DNA of 64,000 nucleotides from Alphaproteobacteria bacterium (GTDB lineage Bacteria; Pseudomonadota; Alphaproteobacteria; Thalassobaculales; Thalassobaculaceae): assembly GCA_022822665.1 (NCBI GenBank), contig JAJEAR010000039.1, positions 62,001 through 126,000 on the forward strand. The letters run 5' to 3'. How positions within the stretch are numbered: position 1 is the first letter of the stretch; every line of letters starts with the position of its first letter. Positions 44,064 through 52,903 of the stretch are shown here, in pieces. A program made the translations under genes and the position numbers. The notes beneath the pieces were generated by a model. The model was not told the DNA's origin, searched no databases, and saw only the letters and a list, made by a program, of their open reading frames with translations.

Positions 44064-44975
44064 ATGATCCCCGGACTGGAAGGTTGCGACAGCTTCGAGG
44101 TCACCACGCCGGACCGCGGGTACGGGTCGGCGACGCTGGTCGGCAGGACCTGCGGCTCGGGACCGCCGCTGCTGCTCCTGCACGGCAATCCGCTTACCCA
44201 TGTCTCCTGGCACAAGGTCGCACCGCTGCTCGCATCCCGGCACCGGCTGATCATGGCCGACCTGCGGGGCTACGGCGACTCGCGGGGTCCCGAAGACGGC
44301 GGTCCCGGGAGCGTGAATTACTCGTTTCGCGCCATGGCAGCGGACCTTGTCGACCTGATGACCCATTTCGGCTACCGGGAGTTCGACGTTGCCGGGCACG
44401 ACCGGGGCGCCAGGGTCGCCCACCGGATGACGCTCGACCACCCCGACCGGGTCCGGCGGGCAGCGGTGATCGACATCCTGCCCAGCCACCACATCTGGAC
44501 CCACGGGTCGGCGGAGTGGGCACGCTCGTCCTGGCACTGGCTGTTCATGATCCAGCCGCGCGACATGCCGGAGCGGATGATGGCGGGCGTTCCCGCCCGC
44601 TACTTCATCGAGCAGAAGATATCAAAGCCGGGCAAGGGCCTCACGCCGTTCGCGCCCGAGGCATTCGAGGAATACGTCCGCTGCTTCACGTGGAAGACCA
44701 TACGCGGCTCGTGCGAGGACTATCGCGCCTGCGCCGACTCGGACCTTGCCATGGACACCGGGGACTTCGAGGCGGACAGGCGCGTGGCCTGCCCGCTGCT
44801 GGTCCTGTGGGGCCGCGAGAGCCACACCGGCACCGTGTTCGGGGACGTGCTGTCGGTGTGGCGGCGCTACGCCGCAGGCGAGGTGACCGGTGGACCGATC
44901 GATGCCGGCCATTACGTCAACGAGGAAAGGCCGGAGGAAACCGCCGCCCGGCTGCAGCGCCACTTCGCGGCCTGA
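44064..44975 (+). CDS. Alpha/beta hydrolase, haloacetate dehalogenase-like
   Basis: 303 residues with an alpha/beta hydrolase fold: HGNPLTHVSWHKVAPLL (oxyanion loop), nucleophile Asp in VAGHDRGARVAHRM (about 113), and catalytic His in IDAGHYVNEE. The pattern D-R-x-x-R after the nucleophile, and a His-Trp pair in SSWHWLFMIQP, match the residues that bind carboxylate and fluoride in fluoroacetate dehalogenase. So it probably hydrolyses a 2-haloacid or a related small substrate, with epoxide hydrolase as the alternative. It may be co-transcribed with the Rpn-like gene upstream. Confidence 0.8.
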   Translation: MIPGLEGCDSFEVTTPDRGYGSATLVGRTCGSGPPLLLLHGNPLTHVSWHKVAPLLASRHRLIMADLRGYGDSRGPEDGGPGSVNYSFRAMAADLVDLMTHFGYREFDVAGHDRGARVAHRMTLDHPDRVRRAAVIDILPSHHIWTHGSAEWARSSWHWLFMIQPRDMPERMMAGVPARYFIEQKISKPGKGLTPFAPEAFEEYVRCFTWKTIRGSCEDYRACADSDLAMDTGDFEADRRVACPLLVLWGRESHTGTVFGDVLSVWRRYAAGEVTGGPIDAGHYVNEERPEETAARLQRHFAA

Positions 44976-44980
44976 TCGCG

Positions 44981-45760
44981 TCAGCGAATGGTGAACCCGC
45001 CATCGACCGTCACCACCGTGCCGGTCATGAACCCCGATGCGCCCGAGGCCAGCAGCAGCAGGGCGCCGTCGAGGTCCGACACCTGACCGAGCCGGCGCTG
45101 CGGCACCGAGCGGACCAGGGCCTGGCCGGGCGGTGAATGGAAGAAGTCGCTGTTCATCGGGGTCTCGACATAGCCCGGAGCGATGGCATTGACCCGGACA
45201 CCGTGACGCGCCAGCTCGAGCGCCATCGCCGCTGTCAGCTGGTTCAGCCCTCCCTTCGATGCACAGTAGGTCGACAGCGTCCCGATCGGCCGCGCGCCCA
45301 GCACCGAGGAGATGTTGATGATCGAGCCCTCGCCGCGCCCGGCCATGCCGCGGGCCACTTCCTGGGCGCAGAAGAAGCACCCCTTCAGGTTGGTCCCGAG
45401 CACCGTGTCGTACTCCTGCTCGGTCACGTCCAGGAAGGCGCTGTTGATCGCGAGGCCGGCATTGTTGACCAGGATGTCGACCGGGCCCAGCACGCCTTCC
45501 ACCTCGCTCACCCCGGCCTCGATGCTGGAGCGGTCCATCACGTCCATGGTCACCGCGTGGGCACAACCGCCCCCGGCTTCGATTTCTTCCTGCAGGGCCG
45601 CGATGCGGTCGGTCTGGCGCGCCGCCAGTCCGACACGGGCGCCATGGCGGGCCAGGACACGGGCAAATCTCTCTCCCAGCCCCTGCGAGGCGCCGGTCAC
45701 CAGCGCGGTCCTGCCGGCAAGATCGTACAGGTCGGTCACGGTTGTCTCCGTTCGAGCCAT
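44981..45760 (-). CDS. Short-chain dehydrogenase/reductase
   Basis: 259 residues. NAD(P)-binding TGASQGLGERFA (about 22-33), NNAG (about 99), catalytic Ser in NISSVLGARP, and YCASKGG with the Tyr-Lys pair, plus PGYVETPMNSD. This is a classical SDR of FabG type. It overlaps the acyl-CoA ligase gene by 25 bases on the same strand, so the pair probably works on one acyl-CoA or alcohol substrate. Confidence 0.92.
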   Translation of the reverse strand: MARTETTVTDLYDLAGRTALVTGASQGLGERFARVLARHGARVGLAARQTDRIAALQEEIEAGGGCAHAVTMDVMDRSSIEAGVSEVEGVLGPVDILVNNAGLAINSAFLDVTEQEYDTVLGTNLKGCFFCAQEVARGMAGRGEGSIINISSVLGARPIGTLSTYCASKGGLNQLTAAMALELARHGVRVNAIAPGYVETPMNSDFFHSPPGQALVRSVPQRRLGQVSDLDGALLLLASGASGFMTGTVVTVDGGFTIR

Positions 45761-47358
45761 TCCTTCAGGACCAGCTTCATCACCTTGCCGTTGGCGTTGC
45801 GCGGCAGCGGTTCGACAAGGAACGTGAAGCTGTCCGGGACCTTGTAGTCGGCAAGACGGCTCCTGCAGAAGTCCCGCAGGTCCCCGGGGTCAGGCTGCGC
45901 ACCGGCTGGCACCACGAAACAGTGGATCCGTTCGCCCAGCACCGGGTCCGGCCGGGCGATGGCAGCGACTTCACCGACCGCGGGATGATGCGCCAGCATG
46001 TTCTCGAGCTCGGCACTGTAGATCTTGTAGCCGCCCCGGTTGATCATGTCCTTCCTGCGATCGAACACCGCGAGAAACCCGTCGCCGTCGAGCGCACCGA
46101 TATCGCCGGAACACCACCAGCCCTCGCGGAAGTTGGCATCGGTCTCTCCGGGGCGGTTCCAGTAGCCGGGGACTACCATCGGCCCCTTGATCAGCACCTC
46201 CCCGGCCTCTCCGGCAGCCACCTCGGCCCCGGTCTCGTCCACGATCCTCAGTTCGGCGCAGGCCACCGCCAGGCCCACGCTGTCCGGCCTCTCCCGCGTG
46301 CGGCCCGGCGGCATCACGGTCGCCGGCGAAGTGGTCTCGGTCGCACCGTAGGCGTTCGCAAGCTGCAGTCCGGGAAGGGCGCGGGAAAGCGCCGCAATGG
46401 TCGCCTCCGGCATCGGCGCGCCGCCGTAGGCGCCGATGCGCCACGCCGAGAGGTCATGCTCGCCGAGATCGGCCCTGAGCAGGCACAGGTTGTACATCGC
46501 CGGCACCATCACCGTGTGGGTGATCCTTTCGCTCGCGGCACGCGCGAGGAACCCGTGCACCTCGAAGTCGCGCATCATGACGCTGCAGCCGCCGCACCGG
46601 ACCATGGCAAGAAGGATGGCCACCACTCCGGTGACATGGCTCGCGGGCACGACCAGCATCGACCGGTCACCCGATCCGAGGCCGAACACCTGCTGGTAGT
46701 GCATGACCGAGTGCACCAGGTTCAGGTGGGTCAGCATGGCACCCTTCGGCCTGCCTGTGGTGCCCGAGGTGTAGAGCAGGATTGCGGTCTCCTCCTCGCC
46801 GAAGTCGCGCGGGACCGGCACATGATCCGTCTCGCCGGCCGGTTCGAGCCCTCCCGTGTCCGCTATCCGGTAGAAGCGGCGTACCCACGGGACCGCAGCC
46901 GGATCCGGGATCCGGTCCGCGAGCCCGGCCTCGCTGACCAGCGCCGCCGCCCGGCAGTCGGTAAGGATGAAGGCGAGCCCGTCCCTCTGTTCGCGCGGGT
47001 TCACCGGAACGGCGATGGCGCCGATGCGCAGGATCGCCAGCAGGAGCACGAGGAAGTCCGGGCGGTTGCCGAGCAGCAGGCACACCCGGTCCTCCGCGCC
47101 CAGTCCGTCCGCGAGCAATCTCCCGGCCGCCCGCTCGACCAGCCGGTCGAGATCCCGGTAGCTGATCCGGCATTTCCCGGCGACCAGTGCTTCGTGGTCA
47201 GGCAGGCTGCGGACCGTCTCGTCAAACATCGCCACAACATCGTTCGGGCGGTCGGGAAAGCACAGCACCCGCCGGTTGCCGAAATGGGTCTCCCGCACCG
47301 GCGGGTCCATCGCCCGGGATTTCGCGTTCACTGCGTCCGCCCCGTCCTTCGTCTGCAT
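45736..47358 (-). CDS. AMP-binding acyl-CoA ligase (ANL superfamily)
   Basis: 540 residues. ATP-binding P-loop LLYTSGTTGRPKGAML (about 200-215), then ANAYGATETTSPA (motif A5), WCSGDIGALDGDGFL, DRRKDMINRGGYKIYSAELE and the C-terminal catalytic Lys in PRNANGKVMKLVL. It activates a carboxylic acid to acyl-AMP and acyl-CoA. The substrate could be aromatic, medium-chain or a terpenoid acid. It lies first in a two-gene unit with the SDR and faces the MetF gene across a 192-bp divergent region. Confidence 0.9.
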   Translation of the reverse strand: MQTKDGADAVNAKSRAMDPPVRETHFGNRRVLCFPDRPNDVVAMFDETVRSLPDHEALVAGKCRISYRDLDRLVERAAGRLLADGLGAEDRVCLLLGNRPDFLVLLLAILRIGAIAVPVNPREQRDGLAFILTDCRAAALVSEAGLADRIPDPAAVPWVRRFYRIADTGGLEPAGETDHVPVPRDFGEEETAILLYTSGTTGRPKGAMLTHLNLVHSVMHYQQVFGLGSGDRSMLVVPASHVTGVVAILLAMVRCGGCSVMMRDFEVHGFLARAASERITHTVMVPAMYNLCLLRADLGEHDLSAWRIGAYGGAPMPEATIAALSRALPGLQLANAYGATETTSPATVMPPGRTRERPDSVGLAVACAELRIVDETGAEVAAGEAGEVLIKGPMVVPGYWNRPGETDANFREGWWCSGDIGALDGDGFLAVFDRRKDMINRGGYKIYSAELENMLAHHPAVGEVAAIARPDPVLGERIHCFVVPAGAQPDPGDLRDFCRSRLADYKVPDSFTFLVEPLPRNANGKVMKLVLKEWLERRQP

Positions 47359-47550
47359 GGCGTGCGAACGCTACCCCGTGTCCCGGCACGCTGCAAACCG
47401 CCGGGCGTGCCCCGGGTGCCGCTCGGGCACGGACTGTTCCGATTATGTCGGATTTTGAACTGCTTGTGACGACACTGCGAAACTGGTTTTCCCGGATAAT
47501 ACCTAGATGAGCAAAGGAGATGGGAATCGGGACTGGCTGGAGCGGCGGCG

Positions 47551-48468
47551 ATGACCTTCAACAGCCCACAGATCCGCAGCCTGGTTGACGGGTACTCGGT
47601 GGAGATCACGCCCGCCGGAGCCGCCCGCATCGACGCCTTCGCCAGCCATCTTCCGGCCGGCACCACCGTCAATGTCACCTTCCTGCCCGGTTCGGAAATC
47701 GCCGGGACCGTGGCCGTATGCCGGCGCCTGCGGGCAGAGGGGTTCAATCCGGTACCGCATCTTGCCGCCCGCAGCCTGACCGGCCGAAGCCAGCTCGAGC
47801 GCACGCTCGACGAACTGGTGACCCACGCCGCGGTGACCGAGGTGCTGGTCATCGCGGGTGGCGTCGACCGGCCGCTGGGTCCGTTCGCAAGTTCGATGGA
47901 CCTGCTCGAGACCGGACTGCTCGAGCGCCGGGGCATCCGGACCGTCGGGGTTGCCGGACACCCGGAAGGGTCGCCCGACATCCCCGCGCCGGAACTTGCC
48001 AGTGCTCTCGCCCGGAAGAACGCCTGGGCCCGCGATACCGGTCTCGACGTCTATATCGAGACCCAGTTCTGTTTTGACGCCGACACGGTCGCGGCCTGGG
48101 AACGGCGCCTGCGCGCCGATGGCAACCGGCTGCCGATCCGTGTCGGGGTTCCGGGCCCGGCCACCGTGAAGACGCTGCTCAGGTTCGCGCAGGTCTCCGG
48201 CGTCGGCCCCTCGATGCTGTTCCTGACCCGCCAGGCCCGCTCGGTGACCCGCCTGCTGTCGCAACAGCAGCCCGACCGGTTCGTGGCCCGGCTCGCGGAA
48301 CTGGTTGCGGCCGATCCCGGCTCGCTCGTGCGCGGCCTCCACTTCTATCCCTTCGGCGGCCTTGCGAAGACCGCCGAGTGGGTCAACGCGGTCAGCGCCG
48401 GCGCCTTCCGGCCCGACGGCAAAAACGGCTTCACCGTTCTCGGGCAGGCCCTGCCTGCCGCTTCCTGA
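47551..48468 (+). CDS. Methylenetetrahydrofolate reductase-like protein
   Basis: 305 residues of the MetF TIM-barrel type: EITPAGAARIDAFASHLPAG at the start, VLVIAGGVDRPLGPFASSMDLLETG (flavin and folate region), TVGVAGHPEGSPDI, ETQFCFDADTV and a C-terminal RGLHFYPFGGLAKT. It interconverts 5-methyl- and 5,10-methylene-THF. It stands first in a three-gene unit with a methyl-THF:corrinoid methyltransferase and a corrinoid activator, so it probably oxidises methyl groups released by demethylation rather than making methionine. Divergent from standard metF. Confidence 0.85.
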   Translation: MTFNSPQIRSLVDGYSVEITPAGAARIDAFASHLPAGTTVNVTFLPGSEIAGTVAVCRRLRAEGFNPVPHLAARSLTGRSQLERTLDELVTHAAVTEVLVIAGGVDRPLGPFASSMDLLETGLLERRGIRTVGVAGHPEGSPDIPAPELASALARKNAWARDTGLDVYIETQFCFDADTVAAWERRLRADGNRLPIRVGVPGPATVKTLLRFAQVSGVGPSMLFLTRQARSVTRLLSQQQPDRFVARLAELVAADPGSLVRGLHFYPFGGLAKTAEWVNAVSAGAFRPDGKNGFTVLGQALPAAS

Positions 48469-48497
48469 CCAGGTCACGTCCCGGGGAGATTTCCGCC

Positions 48498-49403
48498 ATG
48501 ACCCTCACAGTCCTCAGCTCCGCAACCCGGGAAGTGGTGATCGGTTTCGATCAGCCATTCTGCGTGATCGGCGAACGGATCAATCCGACGGGACGCCGGC
48601 TGCTGGCCGCGGAGATGGCGACCGGCAACTACAGCCGGGTTACGGCCGATGCCCTGGCCCAGGTCCAGGCCGGGGCCTTGATGCTGGACGTCAACGCCGG
48701 GATACCGCTCGCCGACGAGCCGCGCATCCTTGCCGAGTGTGTCCGGCTGGTCCAGTCTGTCACCGACGTGCCGTTGTCCATCGACAGTTCCATCATCGAC
48801 GCGCTGGAGGCCGGACTTGAGGTCTACGAGGGCAAGCCGCTGGTCAACTCGGTCACCGGCGAGGAGGAACGGCTGGAGTCCGTCCTGCCGCTGGTCCGCC
48901 GCTACGGGGCTGCCGTGGTCGCGATCTCCAATGACGAGACCGGGATCTCGGAAGACCCGGATGTCCGCTTCGAGGTTGCCCGCAAGATCGTCGAGCGGGC
49001 CCGGGATCACGGAATCCCCCCGGCCGACGTGGTGGTGGATCCCCTCATCATGCCGGTCGGCGCCATCAACCTCGCCGGTTCGTCCGCGTTCCGGCTCATT
49101 CGCCGCCTGCGCGACGAGCTTGGCGTCAACACCACCTGCGGTGCCTCGAACATCTCGTTCGGCCTGCCGAACCGGCACGGGCTCAATGCCGCCTTCCTGT
49201 CCATGGCCATCGGTGCCGGCATGACATCCGCCATCATGAACCCGCTGCACGGGGAGGAAATGACGGCCGTCTTCGGCGCCAACGTCATGATGGGCAATGA
49301 CAGGGAGTGCCGCCGCTGGATCGCGAAGTACCGCGAACCGGTGCCGGAAGGGGTTCTGGTCGGAGCGCGGGCACGGCCGCGACGGCGCCGACGGGCCGCC
49401 TGA
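48498..49403 (+). CDS. Methyltetrahydrofolate:corrinoid/cobalamin methyltransferase
   Basis: 301 residues from ATG 48498 with GGGGAG upstream. Pterin-binding TIM barrel: FCVIGERINPTGRRLL, ALMLDVNAGIPLADE, PLSIDSSIIDALEAGL, VAISNDETGISED, DPLIMPVGA and CGASNISFGLPNRH. These are the signatures of MtgA/AcsE/MetH-like enzymes that move the methyl group between a cobalamin protein and THF. The C-terminal RARPRRRRRAA is basic. The next gene starts seven bases after its stop. Confidence 0.9.
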   Translation: MTLTVLSSATREVVIGFDQPFCVIGERINPTGRRLLAAEMATGNYSRVTADALAQVQAGALMLDVNAGIPLADEPRILAECVRLVQSVTDVPLSIDSSIIDALEAGLEVYEGKPLVNSVTGEEERLESVLPLVRRYGAAVVAISNDETGISEDPDVRFEVARKIVERARDHGIPPADVVVDPLIMPVGAINLAGSSAFRLIRRLRDELGVNTTCGASNISFGLPNRHGLNAAFLSMAIGAGMTSAIMNPLHGEEMTAVFGANVMMGNDRECRRWIAKYREPVPEGVLVGARARPRRRRRAA

Positions 49404-49410
49404 GCGGCGA

Positions 49411-51426
49411 ATGACGGAACCGCGCGCGCTCGAAGGGAGCGGAACCGACCAGGTCTTCGTGGTTTTTTCCCCGAGCGGCAGGCGCGGACTGGTACCGGCC
49501 GGAACCAGCGTGCTCGAGGCCGCCCGTCACCTCGGGGTCGATCTCGACTCGGTGTGTGGCGGCCGGGCGCTGTGCGGACGCTGCCAGGTGGTCTTCACCC
49601 CGGGCGATTTCCCGAAGTTCCAGGTCTCCGCCGGGCCCGGGGCACTCACCACCCCGGGAGCCGCGGAGACGCGGTACGCCGGGCGCCGGCGCCTGGCGCC
49701 GGACCGCCGGCTTGGCTGCAGCGCGCAGCTTCTGACCGACGCCGTCATCGATGTTCCACCGGAAAGCCAGGTCCACCGCCAGGTCATCCGAAAGCGGGCC
49801 GAGGCACGCGAGATCGAGGTGCGCCCGGTCACGCGGCTTCACTATGTCGAGGTTGAGCGACCCGACCTCGAGGTGCCGGCGAGCGATCTGCGCCGCCTGT
49901 GCGCCAGCCTGGCCGACCAGTGGCCGGGCCTCGGCGACGACATGACCTGCGATGCGCATGTCCTCGGCACCCTGCAGAAGACCCTGCGCGACGGTGATTG
50001 GAAGGTCACCGTGGCGCTGCGCGGTGGCGACCGCATCGTTGCCGTGTGGCCCGGCCTGCGCGAACGGGTGCTCGGGCTGGCCCTCGACATCGGTTCCACC
50101 ACCATGTCGGCCCACCTGTGTGACCTCGCGACCGGCGAGGTCCTGGCCTCGTCCGGAGCCATGAACCCGCAGATCCGGTTCGGGGAGGACCTGATGAGCC
50201 GGGTCTCCTGGGCGATGATGAACCCGGGCGGTGCTGCGGACATGACCCGGGTGGTTCGCGAGGCCGCGACCGGACTGGCCGGGGAGACTGCGCGCGAGGC
50301 CGGGGCCGAACCGGACGAGATCCTCGAGGTGGTCATGGTCGGCAACCCGGTCATGCACCACCTGATGCTGGGCATCGACCCGTCGGAACTCGGTTTCGCG
50401 CCCTTTGCGCTCGCGGTCGACCGGGCGGTCGAGACGAGGGCGGCCGAGCTCGACATCGCCCTGCACCCGGGTAGCCGCGTCTACGCCCCGGCCTGCATCG
50501 CCGGTCACGTCGGGGCCGACGCCGCGGCGGTGATCCTGTCCGAGGGACCATACCGGCGTGACGACATGACGCTGATCATCGATGTCGGGACCAATGCCGA
50601 AATCGTGCTGGGCAACCGGCATCGCCTGCTTGCCTGTTCGAGCCCGACCGGACCGGCCTTCGAAGGGGCGCAGATCTCGTCGGGCCAGCGCGCGGCCCCC
50701 GGCGCCATCGAGCGGGTGCGCATCGACAGAACGACGCTCGAGCCGCGGTTTCGCATCATCGGTGTCGACGCCTGGTCAGACGAACCGGACTTCCCGGCCG
50801 ATGCCCGGGTCACCGGTATCTGCGGCTCGGGCATCATCGAGGCGCTGGCCGAGCTCTATCTCGCCGGCCTCATGACCGCGGACGGCACCATCGACGGGAC
50901 CTGCCGGGAGCGCACGGAGAGAGTGTTCGCGGACGGGCGGACCTTCTCGTGGCGCCTCGCAGGCGACATCTGCGTCACCCAGGCCGATGTCCGCGCCATC
51001 CAGCTTGCCAAGGCGGCGCTGTACGCCGGATCCCGGTTGCTGATGGACAGGCTCGCAATCGACACCGTCGACCGCGTCGTGCTGGCCGGCGCCTTCGGCA
51101 GCCACATCGACACCACCCATGCCATGGTTCTCGGCATGATCCCGGACTGCCGGCCCGACCGCGTGTACTCCGCCGGCAACGCCGCCGGAACCGGTGCACG
51201 GATTGCCCTGCTCGACCACGAGGCGCGGCGCGAGATCGAACAGGTGGTGCGCCGGGTCGAGAAGATCGAGACCGCCACCGAGCCGAGGTTCCAGGAGCAC
51301 TTCGTTGACGCGATGGCGTTTCCGCACCGGACCGATCCCTATCGCCGGCTGCGCCGGCTGGTCGACCTGCCCGAGCACCGGGCACCGGCGGCCCAGGCGG
51401 GCACGCGTCGCCGGCGTCGCCGGTAG
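49411..51426 (+). CDS. RamA-type corrinoid protein reductive activator ([2Fe-2S] + DUF4445)
   Basis: 671 residues from ATG 49411. The N-terminal 120 residues are a ferredoxin domain with CGGRALCGRCQVVF and, further on, LGCSA, giving the four Cys ligands of a [2Fe-2S] cluster. The rest is an ASKHA-like DUF4445 domain: LALDIGSTTMSAHLCDLATG, MVGNPVMHHLMLGIDP, IIDVGTNAEIVLG, GICGSGIIEALAELY, VVLAGAFGSHID. Such proteins reduce inactive Co(II) corrinoid proteins to Co(I) with ATP. It implies a corrinoid demethylation pathway; the corrinoid protein is not in the window. Confidence 0.9.
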   Translation: MTEPRALEGSGTDQVFVVFSPSGRRGLVPAGTSVLEAARHLGVDLDSVCGGRALCGRCQVVFTPGDFPKFQVSAGPGALTTPGAAETRYAGRRRLAPDRRLGCSAQLLTDAVIDVPPESQVHRQVIRKRAEAREIEVRPVTRLHYVEVERPDLEVPASDLRRLCASLADQWPGLGDDMTCDAHVLGTLQKTLRDGDWKVTVALRGGDRIVAVWPGLRERVLGLALDIGSTTMSAHLCDLATGEVLASSGAMNPQIRFGEDLMSRVSWAMMNPGGAADMTRVVREAATGLAGETAREAGAEPDEILEVVMVGNPVMHHLMLGIDPSELGFAPFALAVDRAVETRAAELDIALHPGSRVYAPACIAGHVGADAAAVILSEGPYRRDDMTLIIDVGTNAEIVLGNRHRLLACSSPTGPAFEGAQISSGQRAAPGAIERVRIDRTTLEPRFRIIGVDAWSDEPDFPADARVTGICGSGIIEALAELYLAGLMTADGTIDGTCRERTERVFADGRTFSWRLAGDICVTQADVRAIQLAKAALYAGSRLLMDRLAIDTVDRVVLAGAFGSHIDTTHAMVLGMIPDCRPDRVYSAGNAAGTGARIALLDHEARREIEQVVRRVEKIETATEPRFQEHFVDAMAFPHRTDPYRRLRRLVDLPEHRAPAAQAGTRRRRRR

Positions 51427-51437
51427 CACCGCGGGCT

Positions 51438-51893
51438 TCAACCGGCTTCGCCCGCCTCCGGACGCAGGGCGCGAAAGAACCCGCTGAGCAGGTCCGCTGC
51501 AGCACGTTCATCCACGCCGCCCACCACCTCGGGAGCATGCAGGCAGGTCTGCTGGCGGAAGATCCGTGCGCCATGTTCGACCGCCCCGCCCTTCGGGTCG
51601 TAGGCCGCGAACACCAGTCGGCGAATCCGCGCGAGCGCGATGGCCTGGGCGCACATGGCGCAGGGCTCGAGCGTGACGGTGAGATCACAGTCGTCGAGCC
51701 GCGGCCGGCCCAGCCTCGCCGCCGCCTCCCGGATCGCCAGCATCTCGGCATGGGCCGTCGGATCGGCGAGTTCACGGACCCGGTTGCCGGCGGCGGCCAG
51801 TACCTCTCCGGTTGCCGCCACCGTGACCACGGCCCCGACCGGTACCTCGTGGCGCGCCGCCGCGCGCCGCGCCTCGGCGAGCGCCAGTTCCAT
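51438..51893 (-). CDS. tRNA adenosine deaminase-like (TadA/CDA family) deaminase
   Basis: 151 residues from ATG 51893. Zinc-site motifs HAEMLAIREAAARLG and TLEPCAMCAQAIALARI are intact, as are ADPTAHAE and DPKGGAVEHG, so it is TadA-like. TadA converts A34 to inosine in tRNA-Arg(ACG); other close relatives deaminate guanine or free nucleosides. The FxxxxR-type C-terminal tail fits TadA. It is the last gene after the DUF4340 gene on the same strand with a 20-bp gap. Confidence 0.85.
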   Translation of the reverse strand: MELALAEARRAAARHEVPVGAVVTVAATGEVLAAAGNRVRELADPTAHAEMLAIREAAARLGRPRLDDCDLTVTLEPCAMCAQAIALARIRRLVFAAYDPKGGAVEHGARIFRQQTCLHAPEVVGGVDERAAADLLSGFFRALRPEAGEAG

Positions 51894-51913
51894 GGGTGGC
51901 GGGCCGGCGCCCG

Positions 51914-52903
51914 TCACCCGCCGGCCGCCTTCTGCGCGGCACCGAACAGCTTTTCGTACTGCCAGTCGGCAAGCCGGTACCTCCACGGCGCCAGACGATC
52001 GTTGAGCGCATCGGCACGCTGGCGCGCATCGGGACCGGTCGCTGTCGCCTGGAAGGTGAGCCAGCCGTCCCGCCGCTCGGTAACCTCGATCACCAGTCCG
52101 TTCGCGGTGGTGTAGGCCAGGCTGGCACCGGCAGCGACCGCCTCCTCCCCGCGCGGCGCCACGTCGGCCAGCGAGAGGCGCGCAAGCCCCGAGGCGAGCC
52201 GGCGCAGCAGGTCCGGATCGACCTCATGTCCGTCGGCTGCCAGCGACCCGTCGGGCGCGCGTGACACCACGAAGCCGTCCGCGGCTTCGGGACGCACGGT
52301 GATCGCGGTAATCCCGTCGGCGCCAACATCGATGATGGCCCGGTCGAGCCAGTCCTGAATGTCATAGGACAGGTCGGTGCCGCCGCTTGCCAGCCAGGCC
52401 CGGTCAGCTCCGGGTTCGCGCAGGAAGATGCCGTGGCGCGCATCTCCGGTCCGGTGCCAGACCCTGACCCCGAACAGCGCATGGGCAAGCACCCCTCCCG
52501 CGGCATCCTCAAGGCGCAGCTCGACCGAATTGGCGTCGGTCGCATCCACCGGTTCCACTCCGATCAGCGGGTAGCGCTCCGCCATCCCGGTTTTCGGTTC
52601 GACCAGGCGCATGTCGGCAAGTTCCGTGAGGACTTCCCGGATGCGTCGCGACGACACCGGGTAGCGGTGCTTCTCCGGCGTGACCCAGTCTCCGGTTTCG
52701 GTGCGCTCGAAGGACATCGCGCCCTCTGTCGTTCGCAGCTCGATACGACGCACCGTATCCGGACTGGCGGCCAGCAGCGGAAACGCCACCTCGCCGGTGC
52801 CCACCGCCGTCGCCGTGACCGGCCCGTGCAAGACCGACCATGCCGCTGCGGCCACCGCGACGACAGTCGCGGCAAGCAGCGCCGTGAAGAACCGCGGGCT
52901 CAT
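51914..52903 (-). CDS. DUF4340 protein of a GldG-type ABC complex
   Basis: 329 residues with an N-terminal membrane anchor or signal (ALLAATVVAVAAAAWSVL) and a beta-rich extracytoplasmic part: FERTETGDWVTPEKHRYPVS, YPLIGVEPVDATDANSVEL, DIQDWLDRAIIDV. DUF4340 proteins accompany GldG-like ABC permease complexes and are thought to sit on the periplasmic side. ATGA overlap joins it to the GldG-like gene upstream. Function is unknown. Confidence 0.85.
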   Translation of the reverse strand: MSPRFFTALLAATVVAVAAAAWSVLHGPVTATAVGTGEVAFPLLAASPDTVRRIELRTTEGAMSFERTETGDWVTPEKHRYPVSSRRIREVLTELADMRLVEPKTGMAERYPLIGVEPVDATDANSVELRLEDAAGGVLAHALFGVRVWHRTGDARHGIFLREPGADRAWLASGGTDLSYDIQDWLDRAIIDVGADGITAITVRPEAADGFVVSRAPDGSLAADGHEVDPDLLRRLASGLARLSLADVAPRGEEAVAAGASLAYTTANGLVIEVTERRDGWLTFQATATGPDARQRADALNDRLAPWRYRLADWQYEKLFGAAQKAAGG

